The notes under the pieces: generated by a model
The model's input: only the letters and a program-made list of their open reading frames with translations
Told to the model about the DNA's origin: nothing
The model's database searches: none
Shown here: piece after piece, positions 7,802-13,626 of the stretch
Layout of the letters: each line of letters begins with the position of its first letter
Position numbering within the stretch: position 1 is the stretch's first letter
Position numbers and translations under genes: made by a program
Source: a virus
Strand: one strand, 5' to 3'
DNA: 40,925 nt
IMG/VR virus record: IMGVR_UViG_3300010883_000099
Span: 1 to 40,925 of that record

Positions 7802-8319
7802 TGGTGATTAGTAACGCAGGTGTTCCCGCAACGGATGCATGGCAGGTGTTGAAGGATTTAATTGTCAACAATATGGCATCTCCGGACGGGGTTTGGTCCC
7901 CCGTTGTGAATGATGGTTGGTTAGAGTTCAAGAGACAAAAGCAGTTTCAAATCGTGCTCTCTCCAATTATCGGTTCATCCGAACACATCCAACTTGACAA
8001 TCCAAGTGTAACCTCTGCACAGCGGACAACTTTGTATGTCATGGTGACATTGTTTTCACCTACAAGGACTGGCAGATGGCAAATGTGGGAGAAGTTCAAA
8101 GAACTCCTCAACAATCAAACTTTGTGCGCTCCGACAGACGCAAGTACTGGGATGGCGGGGGTTGAGTCGACGGCGTGGCACTTCGTCAAATTGGAACGTT
8201 CCGAGCAATCGGTCGACATAAGGTTCTTAGATGATGTGTGCGGACCCGGTAAGCCAGAGGCTGGCAATTGCGAAGGGTACAGAGCAGAAGTGTCGGTAAT
8301 GGTTAGGTGCAATGAATGA
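7801..8319 (+). CDS. Tail completion / terminator candidate
   Basis: ATG 7801 overlaps the connector stop (TGATG) and is preferred to TTG 7798. The 172-residue product begins with a helix (TDAWQVLKDLIVNNM), has strands around WLEFKRQKQFQIVLSP, and then a central helix (MWEKFKELLNNQ) and a C-terminal strand pair (YRAEVSVMVRC). The size, alpha/beta make-up and position between connector and tail genes suit a tail terminator (gpU/gp17-like) or head-closure protein. No diagnostic motif is seen, so the role is inferred mainly from synteny. Confidence 0.55.
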   Translation: MVISNAGVPATDAWQVLKDLIVNNMASPDGVWSPVVNDGWLEFKRQKQFQIVLSPIIGSSEHIQLDNPSVTSAQRTTLYVMVTLFSPTRTGRWQMWEKFKELLNNQTLCAPTDASTGMAGVESTAWHFVKLERSEQSVDIRFLDDVCGPGKPEAGNCEGYRAEVSVMVRCNE

Positions 8320-8741
8320 CTGAATACGCTAAAATGAAAAAAACGGAACTTGTTGACTTGTTAGAACTGCGAGGATTGGATAGTGACGGGACAAAAGCCG
8401 TCCTCATCGCACGACTGCAAGAAGCACATGAAGAGGCGATTGAAGAGATGACTCCTGAAGAGGATGCAGTGATTGAAGAGCCAGCGACCCCCGAGGATAC
8501 TGGGATGACACGACCTGAAGTACTCAATGAATGGGAGTTACAAGTTGACGCAGTTTACTACTCGGTGTTGGGGCGCAAGGCAGACCCTCAAGGACTTTAT
8601 CATTATCACTGGGAACTCAAGACGGGGAACCGTTCTGCGGCAGACCTCGCAGTTATTCTGGCCAACTCCGATGAAGGCAAAGCGCTAAAGGACCTTGAAG
8701 CCAAATCAGCACATGACGGTGCTGGTAATGAAGAAGAGTGA
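8316..8741 (+). CDS. SAP domain fused to DUF4214-like domain
   Basis: The start overlaps the previous stop (ATGA). Residues ~5-37 (KKTELVDLLELRGLDSDGTKAVLIARLQ) are a good SAP motif, a helix-extended-helix unit that often binds nucleic acid. An acidic Glu/Pro linker follows. Residues ~76-120 (VDAVYYSVLGRKADPQGLYHYHW, then RSAADLAVILANSDEG) match DUF4214, a small helical repeat common in secreted or surface proteins and near glycosyltransferases. The fusion of a nucleic-acid-binding type motif with a surface-type domain is unusual. As part of the virion cluster it may decorate the head or serve the glycan genes that follow. Confidence 0.68.
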   Translation: MTEYAKMKKTELVDLLELRGLDSDGTKAVLIARLQEAHEEAIEEMTPEEDAVIEEPATPEDTGMTRPEVLNEWELQVDAVYYSVLGRKADPQGLYHYHWELKTGNRSAADLAVILANSDEGKALKDLEAKSAHDGAGNEEE

Positions 8742-9894
8742 AAACCGACTCCGCAGTATGCGGTGGCAGGCTCGCACGGTCAATGACTTTCACACCGGAC
8801 AGGATTATTCAGTTCGCTGGCCTTGGGCCATATCGGGAACAAACCCCACTCCATACTGGGCATCACCCGCATTATCCGCACTTGGTTTGTCGACTGTTGC
8901 CACTGCAACGACTCAAACTAAAATTGCATTCGGTGTGTGGTTCAAGACGCTGGGAGTGTGGACTCAAACGCTCCCGATATTCGACATCACTTGGGCGTCG
9001 AGTAGTGCAATCGAAGCAGTCTTGTCGGCTGCTGATACTATCACATTCTCCTATGCTGAACACATCCTCCCTTATTGGAGCGGTGGCACAACAATTAACA
9101 CAATGCAGTTTCCTGCTCCGTATAACTTGGATGATGGGAACTGGCATTTTGTCGGATTCGCAAAAAAGGGAGGTTCTGCGAGTACATCATGCAGAGAGGC
9201 AACTCTCATTGTGGACAATTGGTCTTATGACTTGATAGGGAGTCAAGATGCCTTAATGGCAATCGGCGGGAATCATACGCTAGAACTTGGCAAGGGCATC
9301 GGCAGTCACTATGCCCAGTACATGGAACTTGCCGAACCGTCTTTGTACTGGGCAGACCCAGATGGTGCAGTGATTCTTGAGAATGCAGACAACCTCAAGT
9401 TTCACTATCAGTTTGGACCAATTATGGCTGGCACGACAGATGACCCCTTCTCTGTATCGCCAACTTATCAGTATGTCGATTACTTAATCGCTCAATGGAC
9501 AAATGCTCCTGTTACTTCTATGCCTTCGGGAGTCTGGAAGTCTACAGCAACGAACATGGACATGACGTGGCAAGGAGCGTCTGGATTAGAGACGTTGGTG
9601 AAGGATAACTGGTATCGAGATGCGATTATCGGCAATTTGTTTCAAGACAAAATAGAGACAGCACAAATCCCCAAGTCGCAAGGTGGAGATATCGGCCACA
9701 GCATTGGCTTCACTGTGGTGGCCGGTCCAATGAGTTGGATTAACAATGTAATTACATCACTGCCAAACAAGTACTCATACATCATCTCAACTGGGACAGC
9801 ACTAGATATTCCTGCTGGACAAAAGCCGCCAATAACAGACAACACAAGTTTCCTCCGGACCACAAAACTATTAAAGAGGCACACCGGTCCTTAG
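8728..9894 (+). CDS. LamG/concanavalin A-like structural or adhesin protein
   Basis: Possible starts are ATG 8728 (14-base overlap with the previous gene) and ATG 8758; the extra ten residues look uninformative. Residues ~45-210 look like a jelly-roll lectin domain: TQTKIAFGVWFKTL, a middle of alternating strands, DDGNWHFVGFAKKG (the dgxWHxvaxt element of LamG domains), then ATLIVDNWSYDL and a HTLELGKG strand. The rest is rich in Trp, Tyr and Thr without a recognised domain. LamG folds bind glycans, so this may be a decoration or attachment protein on the virion. It stands next to sugar-modifying genes, in line with a role in surface recognition. Confidence 0.58.
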   Translation: MKKSENRLRSMRWQARTVNDFHTGQDYSVRWPWAISGTNPTPYWASPALSALGLSTVATATTQTKIAFGVWFKTLGVWTQTLPIFDITWASSSAIEAVLSAADTITFSYAEHILPYWSGGTTINTMQFPAPYNLDDGNWHFVGFAKKGGSASTSCREATLIVDNWSYDLIGSQDALMAIGGNHTLELGKGIGSHYAQYMELAEPSLYWADPDGAVILENADNLKFHYQFGPIMAGTTDDPFSVSPTYQYVDYLIAQWTNAPVTSMPSGVWKSTATNMDMTWQGASGLETLVKDNWYRDAIIGNLFQDKIETAQIPKSQGGDIGHSIGFTVVAGPMSWINNVITSLPNKYSYIISTGTALDIPAGQKPPITDNTSFLRTTKLLKRHTGP

Positions 9895-9900
9895 TGCACA

Positions 9901-10635
9901 GTGACCCCAGTCATAGTACATCGGCGCGACTCGACCAATATAGGTGACATGGCCACATGCCCAGCCAATTATTTCAGTTGGCTTGATGATGCAGAAGTCA
10001 TTGACATATATGATGTAGCAGAGCATGACTTGTCTGGCAGAGATGTGATTGTCGGCGGCGGCGGTCTCCTACACCCGCCATTTGAACCGTTCCTCCAGTA
10101 CATACTAGATTCGGACACGAGGCACCTTGTAATGTGGGGTGTAGGCAGGAATGCGCACAACATAGATGATGTTTTGATACGACCCAAAGCCGCAAGGGAA
10201 TTGATTGACAAAGCAGACCTAGTTGGCCTTCGAGACTCCGTGTTAGATGATGAATGGGTCCCATGCCCGTCTGTACATCATCCTGTGTTCAAACAGTACT
10301 GGGGGAATGGGCATGTACAACCAGAAGTTGAGATAGTAGTTCTTCTCCATGCACAAAGTGAACTGGAAGTCTGGCACAAGCCATACAAGAACTTGCACCT
10401 ACGTATGGATAAGGATATTGACACGACACTCCAGTTCATCCTCAAAGGAGCGACAGTTGTATCATCCTCCTATCATGGGTGCCTCTGGGCCAAGTGGTTA
10501 CAACGAGAAGTTATTGTGGCCAACTCATTCTCGCAGAAGTTCAAATGGGGTCTTGGTTCGACATTCGAGGATGCTTTCACTCGGTCAGATTTGTTCGCAT
10601 CAAGAGTCAAAGCGCTCCTCTATGAATCGCAATAA
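9901..10635 (+). CDS. Polysaccharide pyruvyl transferase-like protein
   Basis: The start is GTG, six bases after the upstream stop. The 244-residue product carries family signatures: STNIGDMATCPANYF at the N-terminus, DVIVGGGGLLHP near residue 47, LVGLRDSV near residue 107, and SSSYHGCLWAKWLQREVIVAN near the C-terminus, matching the S-x-YHG block. Characterised members add ketal-pyruvate to sugars or act as related glycan transferases with a GT-B-like fold. At 244 residues it is shorter than many members. With the glycosyltransferase at 11298 it suggests glycan modification of virion or host surface proteins. The true donor and acceptor cannot be read from the sequence. Confidence 0.75.
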   Translation: MTPVIVHRRDSTNIGDMATCPANYFSWLDDAEVIDIYDVAEHDLSGRDVIVGGGGLLHPPFEPFLQYILDSDTRHLVMWGVGRNAHNIDDVLIRPKAARELIDKADLVGLRDSVLDDEWVPCPSVHHPVFKQYWGNGHVQPEVEIVVLLHAQSELEVWHKPYKNLHLRMDKDIDTTLQFILKGATVVSSSYHGCLWAKWLQREVIVANSFSQKFKWGLGSTFEDAFTRSDLFASRVKALLYESQ

Positions 10636-10693
10636 CAGTAATGAGCAAGGGTTTGTGGGCAATTAGGCGCTCGCTCAAGGAGTTCGGGAAAGT

Positions 10694-10725
10694 AAGTAGT
10701 GCGAGGCTTCATATACAGGTGACTG
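10694..10725 (+). promoter_or_regulatory. TATA promoter, first copy of a 32-nt promoter repeat
   Basis: The segment carries TTCATATACAGG (10708-10719) and is 29/32 identical to 10954-10985. The TATA word begins 43 nt before ATG 10751. About 25 nt from TATA to the transcript start would leave a leader of some 12-15 nt containing AAGGTGA, a Shine-Dalgarno. The conserved bases before TATA could include a BRE. Confidence 0.75.
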
Positions 10726-10750
10726 CTCTGGTCAGGTTAAGGTGAATGAA

Positions 10751-10954
10751 ATGGGCAAAATAATTTTCAACGAGCGAGGACTGATTAGAACATACGAATG
10801 TACTTGTGGCGGCGACTGCGAACCCAGCGAGATGGGAGTCCGGTGTTACACATGTGGCGCTGGGGCAGAATGGCCACCAATGAGTGACGCATACAATGAC
10901 ATGTTCGACCAACTGGTAGCAGACATTGAAGAACGCAAGAACAACGAATCTTGA
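10751..10954 (+). CDS. Small zinc-ribbon-like protein (67 aa)
   Basis: ATG 10751 is preferred over GTG 10742 because AAGGTGA (10738-10744) then sits as a ribosome-binding site. Four or five cysteines arranged as YECTCGGDC...VRCYTCGAGAEW form a plausible zinc ribbon, followed by a helix (YNDMFDQLVADIEERK). No family is recognised. It has its own promoter, and the promoter of the next tiny gene starts at its stop codon. Such small zinc proteins are often regulators or inhibitors; here this is only a possibility. Confidence 0.65.
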   Translation: MGKIIFNERGLIRTYECTCGGDCEPSEMGVRCYTCGAGAEWPPMSDAYNDMFDQLVADIEERKNNES

Positions 10955-10985
10955 AGTAGTGCGACACTTCATATACTGGTGACTG
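10954..10985 (+). promoter_or_regulatory. TATA promoter, second copy of the 32-nt promoter repeat
   Basis: TTCATATACTGG lies at 10968-10979, 44 nt before ATG 11012. The repeat differs from the copy at 10694 at only three positions, and identity runs on both sides of TATA. The leader carries AAGGAGG (10998-11004). Confidence 0.78.
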
Positions 10986-11011
10986 TTAGGGTGACACAAG
11001 GAGGAACCAAA

Positions 11012-11260
11012 ATGAGTATGAAAATATATGTTGAAGCAAACAGCAGAGCGGCACTCAATCGCCGTCTCGCAGAAGGTGAAGTCATAGAGGGTCGTAACTA
11101 CTCGATGTTCGCTCCGGCAACTGGGCCGGACCGCGCGGGTATGCATACCCTTGACACTACACTCGCATCGGGAACGCTGATAGCCATTTACTCACAGATG
11201 AGCGGCGGCAACCCCGTCAGCAAGTCGTGGGGCACATGGAACGGCATCAACGCAGTTTGA
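11012..11260 (+). CDS. Small protein of unknown function (82 aa)
   Basis: ATG 11012 has a near-perfect Shine-Dalgarno (AAGGAGG, 10998-11004) and lies downstream of its own TATA promoter. ATG 11018 is an alternative. The N-terminus (KIYVEANSRAALNRRLAEGEVI) looks like a strand-helix-strand; the rest is rich in Gly, Ser and Thr. There are no cysteines, membrane segments or recognised motifs. Strong individual promoter and ribosome-binding site suggest high expression independent of the neighbouring structural operons. Confidence 0.65.
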   Translation: MSMKIYVEANSRAALNRRLAEGEVIEGRNYSMFAPATGPDRAGMHTLDTTLASGTLIAIYSQMSGGNPVSKSWGTWNGINAV

Positions 11261-11268
11261 GACCAACT

Positions 11269-11282
11269 CTTAAGAGCGTGGG
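11269..11282 (+). promoter_or_regulatory. CTTAAGAG-class promoter before the glycosyltransferase
   Basis: CTTAAGAGCGTGGG begins 29 nt before ATG 11298. The same word with one change (CTTAAGAGGGTGGG) begins 30 nt before the helicase ATG at 29462. The spacing places TTAAGA where a TATA box would give a leaderless transcript, and no Shine-Dalgarno is present. Confidence 0.5.
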
Positions 11283-11297
11283 CGTCTCCCGCAATCT

Positions 11298-12626
11298 ATG
11301 GGAGAGTCGCTAGACATTCTATGGGGGTCGGAGCAACCGACCCGGCACACTGGATATGGACGAGTCTCACGCGAATTAGCCAAGCGCTGGGTGGCCAACG
11401 GGCACACAGTCAATTGCATAGGGTGGGACTATACTGGAGAGCCGTTCGAGCATGTTGAAGGATGGACTATGCTGGACGCAGGACTCAAAGGATTCGGGAA
11501 CTGGCCAACGATGGGGGCAGAGTCCCCGACTGTTCTCGAGAAGCACTTGTTGAATATCAAACCAGATGTGTTCGGTTCGCTTATTGATATTTGGTTTACT
11601 GGACACATGATACAATCCACAAATGCTCTCGGCTGTCCATACATCAACTACGTGCCGATTGATGGAGTGCCATTTAGCGAACAGTGGAGCAACATGGCCC
11701 TGCAAAGTCACACGCTGACATTCATGTCCCAGTTCGGGCTAGATGTGTTCGACCAGCATGTTAAAACTCACAACGAGGCAGAACAACTGTTGCAACGTTT
11801 TGAGAACGACACACCTGTTTCAATCTATCATGGGGCAGACCTCGAGACGTTCCGTCCAGCGAAGGCGGGTGAGAAGGATGAGTTGAGAGAGAAGTGGGGC
11901 TTCCCGTGGGAGACAGTATTCCTCTCTGTTGCTCGCAATGTGAATCGCAAGCAGACCCCTCGATTACTTGAGGCATTACATCACCTTGTCTATGATGAAG
12001 GCGAGAAGGACGTCGGTTTAGTTATGCAATGCGGCGACCCGTTCGATACAACAAAGCAGGGGTGGAACTTACCTCAACTTGTGGCTCGGTATGGACTTCA
12101 GGGACATGTAGCATTCACGGACGACAATGATAATCCTCTTGTTGGGATGTCAACTGAACAAATGGCTGAACTGTACAGGGCATGCGATGTTCATGTTCTC
12201 GCGACCGGCGGTGAAGGGTTTGGAATCCCGACAGCAGAGGCATTCGCTAGTGAAATACCCGCAATATGTCCTGCGAACTCGACTGGGCCGGAACTTATCG
12301 GTGCGAATGAAATCGGCAAAGGAGATAGAGGCTGGCTTGCTGGATTGGATGGCAGAATTGTTGGCTCACAGTGGGGTGTTGAAATGGGTCTTGTTTCAGC
12401 CAAGCATTTGACTGATTGTATGAAGGATGCCACAGACGGGAAAGCAACGCACAAACTGGGTCAGACGGCACGGGAATGGGCTGTTGAAAACCTGAACTGG
12501 GACACTATTGCTGTGGAGTTTGAAGAACTATTTAGGTCAAGACTAGAAGAACCGCACCCACTGGGTGAACATGCGAATAAGGATAGATTACACGCCCTCT
12601 CACCGTTGTTGAGCCAACAGGGTTAA
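11298..12626 (+). CDS. GT4-type glycosyltransferase (GT-B fold)
   Basis: The 442-residue protein shows a GT-B pattern. The N-terminal half opens with DILWGSEQPTRHTGYGRVSRELAKRW, where the glycine turn and following helix are typical. The linker to the C-terminal domain reads VSIYHGADLETFRPA, followed by VFLSVARNVNRKQTPRLLEAL. The nucleotide-sugar site is marked by ACDVHVLATGGEGFGIPTAEAFAS, an E-x7-E type motif near residues 305-315. Members transfer sugars from nucleotide donors with retention. The gene follows a CTTAAGAG promoter and lacks a Shine-Dalgarno, so the first codon may be the transcript start. With the pyruvyl-transferase-like gene it forms a small glycan set within the virion genes, perhaps glycosylating capsid, tail or adhesin proteins. 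The substrate is unknown. Confidence 0.85.
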   Translation: MGESLDILWGSEQPTRHTGYGRVSRELAKRWVANGHTVNCIGWDYTGEPFEHVEGWTMLDAGLKGFGNWPTMGAESPTVLEKHLLNIKPDVFGSLIDIWFTGHMIQSTNALGCPYINYVPIDGVPFSEQWSNMALQSHTLTFMSQFGLDVFDQHVKTHNEAEQLLQRFENDTPVSIYHGADLETFRPAKAGEKDELREKWGFPWETVFLSVARNVNRKQTPRLLEALHHLVYDEGEKDVGLVMQCGDPFDTTKQGWNLPQLVARYGLQGHVAFTDDNDNPLVGMSTEQMAELYRACDVHVLATGGEGFGIPTAEAFASEIPAICPANSTGPELIGANEIGKGDRGWLAGLDGRIVGSQWGVEMGLVSAKHLTDCMKDATDGKATHKLGQTAREWAVENLNWDTIAVEFEELFRSRLEEPHPLGEHANKDRLHALSPLLSQQG

Positions 12627-12638
12627 AATAGCGGTTCT
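12622..12638 (+). promoter_or_regulatory. Late-type promoter before tail operon (TTAAAATAGCGG class)
   Basis: TTAAAATAGCGGTTCT starts at 12623, exactly 31 nt before ATG 12654, duplicating the arrangement at 4572/4603. It marks the start of the tail operon and implies a leaderless transcript. The TAA inside TTAAAATA is also the stop of the glycosyltransferase. Confidence 0.72.
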
Positions 12639-12653
12639 GGTCTCGGTCACACA

Positions 12654-13052
12654 ATGGCAGTACATGAGTTCACTGGCGTCACCGGTAAAATTACTGTAAA
12701 CGGCACTTTGGTGGCGTTTGTTTCAGGCGATGTGACGATGGCAATAGCAACAGGAAAATACACAGTACTTAACTCAAATGCGGCGAGTAATAACACTCGA
12801 GGAATCCGCACAGTGTCGGGTACACTTAAGCGAGCGTGGGGAGTCGCAGATACAACTCTTTACGATTTGATGATGAATGACACCGAGTTCGCTATTATGT
12901 TCGACAATGACGGAGCGACTGGCACGCATACTTACACAGCAAGCGGTTGCGTCATCACAGAACTATCGGTTGAAGGTCTTGAGGCTGGAAGCGAGAACGC
13001 GTTGATGATAAACGCATCATTTGAAGGACTCAACTTCGGTCGAGACGCCTGA
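12654..13052 (+). CDS. Major tail (tube) protein
   Basis: The 132-residue protein is mostly beta: KITVNGTLVAFVSGDVTMAIATGKY, RTVSGTLKRAWGVADTTLYDLM, CVITELSVEGLEAGSENALMINASFEG. This resembles small siphovirus tube proteins, in which the ITELSVEG...INASFEG end is a repeated theme. Position before the chaperone pair and tape measure agrees. It is the first gene of the tail operon, with a leaderless-type start. Confidence 0.75.
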   Translation: MAVHEFTGVTGKITVNGTLVAFVSGDVTMAIATGKYTVLNSNAASNNTRGIRTVSGTLKRAWGVADTTLYDLMMNDTEFAIMFDNDGATGTHTYTASGCVITELSVEGLEAGSENALMINASFEGLNFGRDA

Positions 13053-13074
13053 TGATTGAAGAGGATGTGACGGG

Positions 13075-13428
13075 ATGAGTTGGTTAAACAAAGCATTAGA
13101 GAAGGGACGACTCCCTATTGTGGTTGACGTCACTGATGTCGGCCTAGTGGATGATAACGATAATCCCGTCAATGAACTCACGGTTATTGCCCTATCAATG
13201 GGTGAGTATCAAGTTCTCAAGGCTGAACCAGAGATTGCGAAGTTGTCAGGACAAGACCGAGATGAACTTCTCGGCATCCGAATCACTTTTGAAATGTTAG
13301 CGAAGGCAGACCACTCGCTAAGGTGGTCGGAGTACAAACAACTCCCGATTGCTACACTTACAGGACTGGCAGGCAAAATTGCCGAAGTATTTGGAGGAGA
13401 GGCAGGTGGTGTCTTGGGGGAATCGTAA
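13075..13428 (+). CDS. Tail assembly chaperone, upstream (G-like) ORF
   Basis: The 117-residue protein between tail tube and tape measure has a beta N-terminus (LPIVVDVTDVGLVDDNDNP) and a helical C-terminus (YQVLKAEPEIAKLSGQDRDELLGIRITFEMLAKAD). In long-tailed phages this position holds the gpG/gpGT chaperone pair that binds the tape measure. A second open frame, -1 relative to this one, overlaps its end and continues to 13622. The call rests on position and on this architecture rather than on residue similarity. Confidence 0.65.
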   Translation: MSWLNKALEKGRLPIVVDVTDVGLVDDNDNPVNELTVIALSMGEYQVLKAEPEIAKLSGQDRDELLGIRITFEMLAKADHSLRWSEYKQLPIATLTGLAGKIAEVFGGEAGGVLGES

Positions 13429-13622
13429 CAGAGGCCCGCTCGGACTCCGCAATGTTTTTTCTCCAATTCTTAGCCTACATGGGCTGGACGCTCGAAGACT
13501 TTCGAGCATTGACTACGCTCGAAGCAACATGGTTTATGGAGGCGTTTAGCGAGTCCAACAGGAGGGAACGCGCTCAACATGATAAGGCACAATCAAGACG
13601 GCGACGTAAAAACATGAGGTGA
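13075..13622 (+). CDS. Predicted -1 frameshift fusion product (GT-like tail assembly chaperone)
   Basis: If ribosomes slip back one base at 13416-13422, translation passes from the first chaperone frame into the frame that ends at 13622. This gives about 182 residues: the first ORF to VLG, then GIVTEARSDSAM and the downstream part with FFLQFLAYMGWTLEDF and a basic tail (RRRRKNMR). Alternatively the downstream part may be translated alone from ATG 13452. The downstream frame is open back to 13323, so slippage is not blocked by a stop. Confidence 0.55.
13416..13422 (+). promoter_or_regulatory. Candidate -1 ribosomal frameshift site (GGGGGAA)
   Basis: In the upstream frame the codons read TTG GGG GAA TCG TAA. 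The G run lets the GGG codon re-pair perfectly after a one-base backward slip, and the Glu tRNA could re-pair on GGA with one G-U pair. The stop of the first frame follows two codons later. It is not one of the most common heptamers, so the site is a candidate only. Confidence 0.45.
13452..13622 (+). CDS. Tail assembly chaperone, downstream (T-like) ORF
   Basis: The 56-residue segment (from ATG 13452) holds FFLQFLAYMGWTLEDFRALTTLEATWFMEAF followed by a basic tail. An aromatic helical block like this is typical of the T part of tail chaperones, which binds the tape measure. It ends five bases before the tape-measure GTG. It is more likely made as a frameshift extension of the ORF at 13075 than alone, because no ribosome-binding site precedes the ATG. 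Confidence 0.6.
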   Translation: MFFLQFLAYMGWTLEDFRALTTLEATWFMEAFSESNRRERAQHDKAQSRRRRKNMR

Positions 13623-13626
13623 TATT

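Noticed and set aside
8738-9235. 165-residue + strand ORF overlapping the LamG-like gene
   Set aside because: It is a frame shadow: composition is erratic (many Arg, His, Cys), no domain is visible, and the overlapping frame encodes a coherent protein.
11285-11305. Inverted repeat TCTCCC/GGGAGA over the glycosyltransferase start codon as a translation-control hairpin
   Set aside because: The promoter spacing suggests a leaderless transcript that begins at the ATG, so the left arm would not be in the RNA; six base pairs are also weak.
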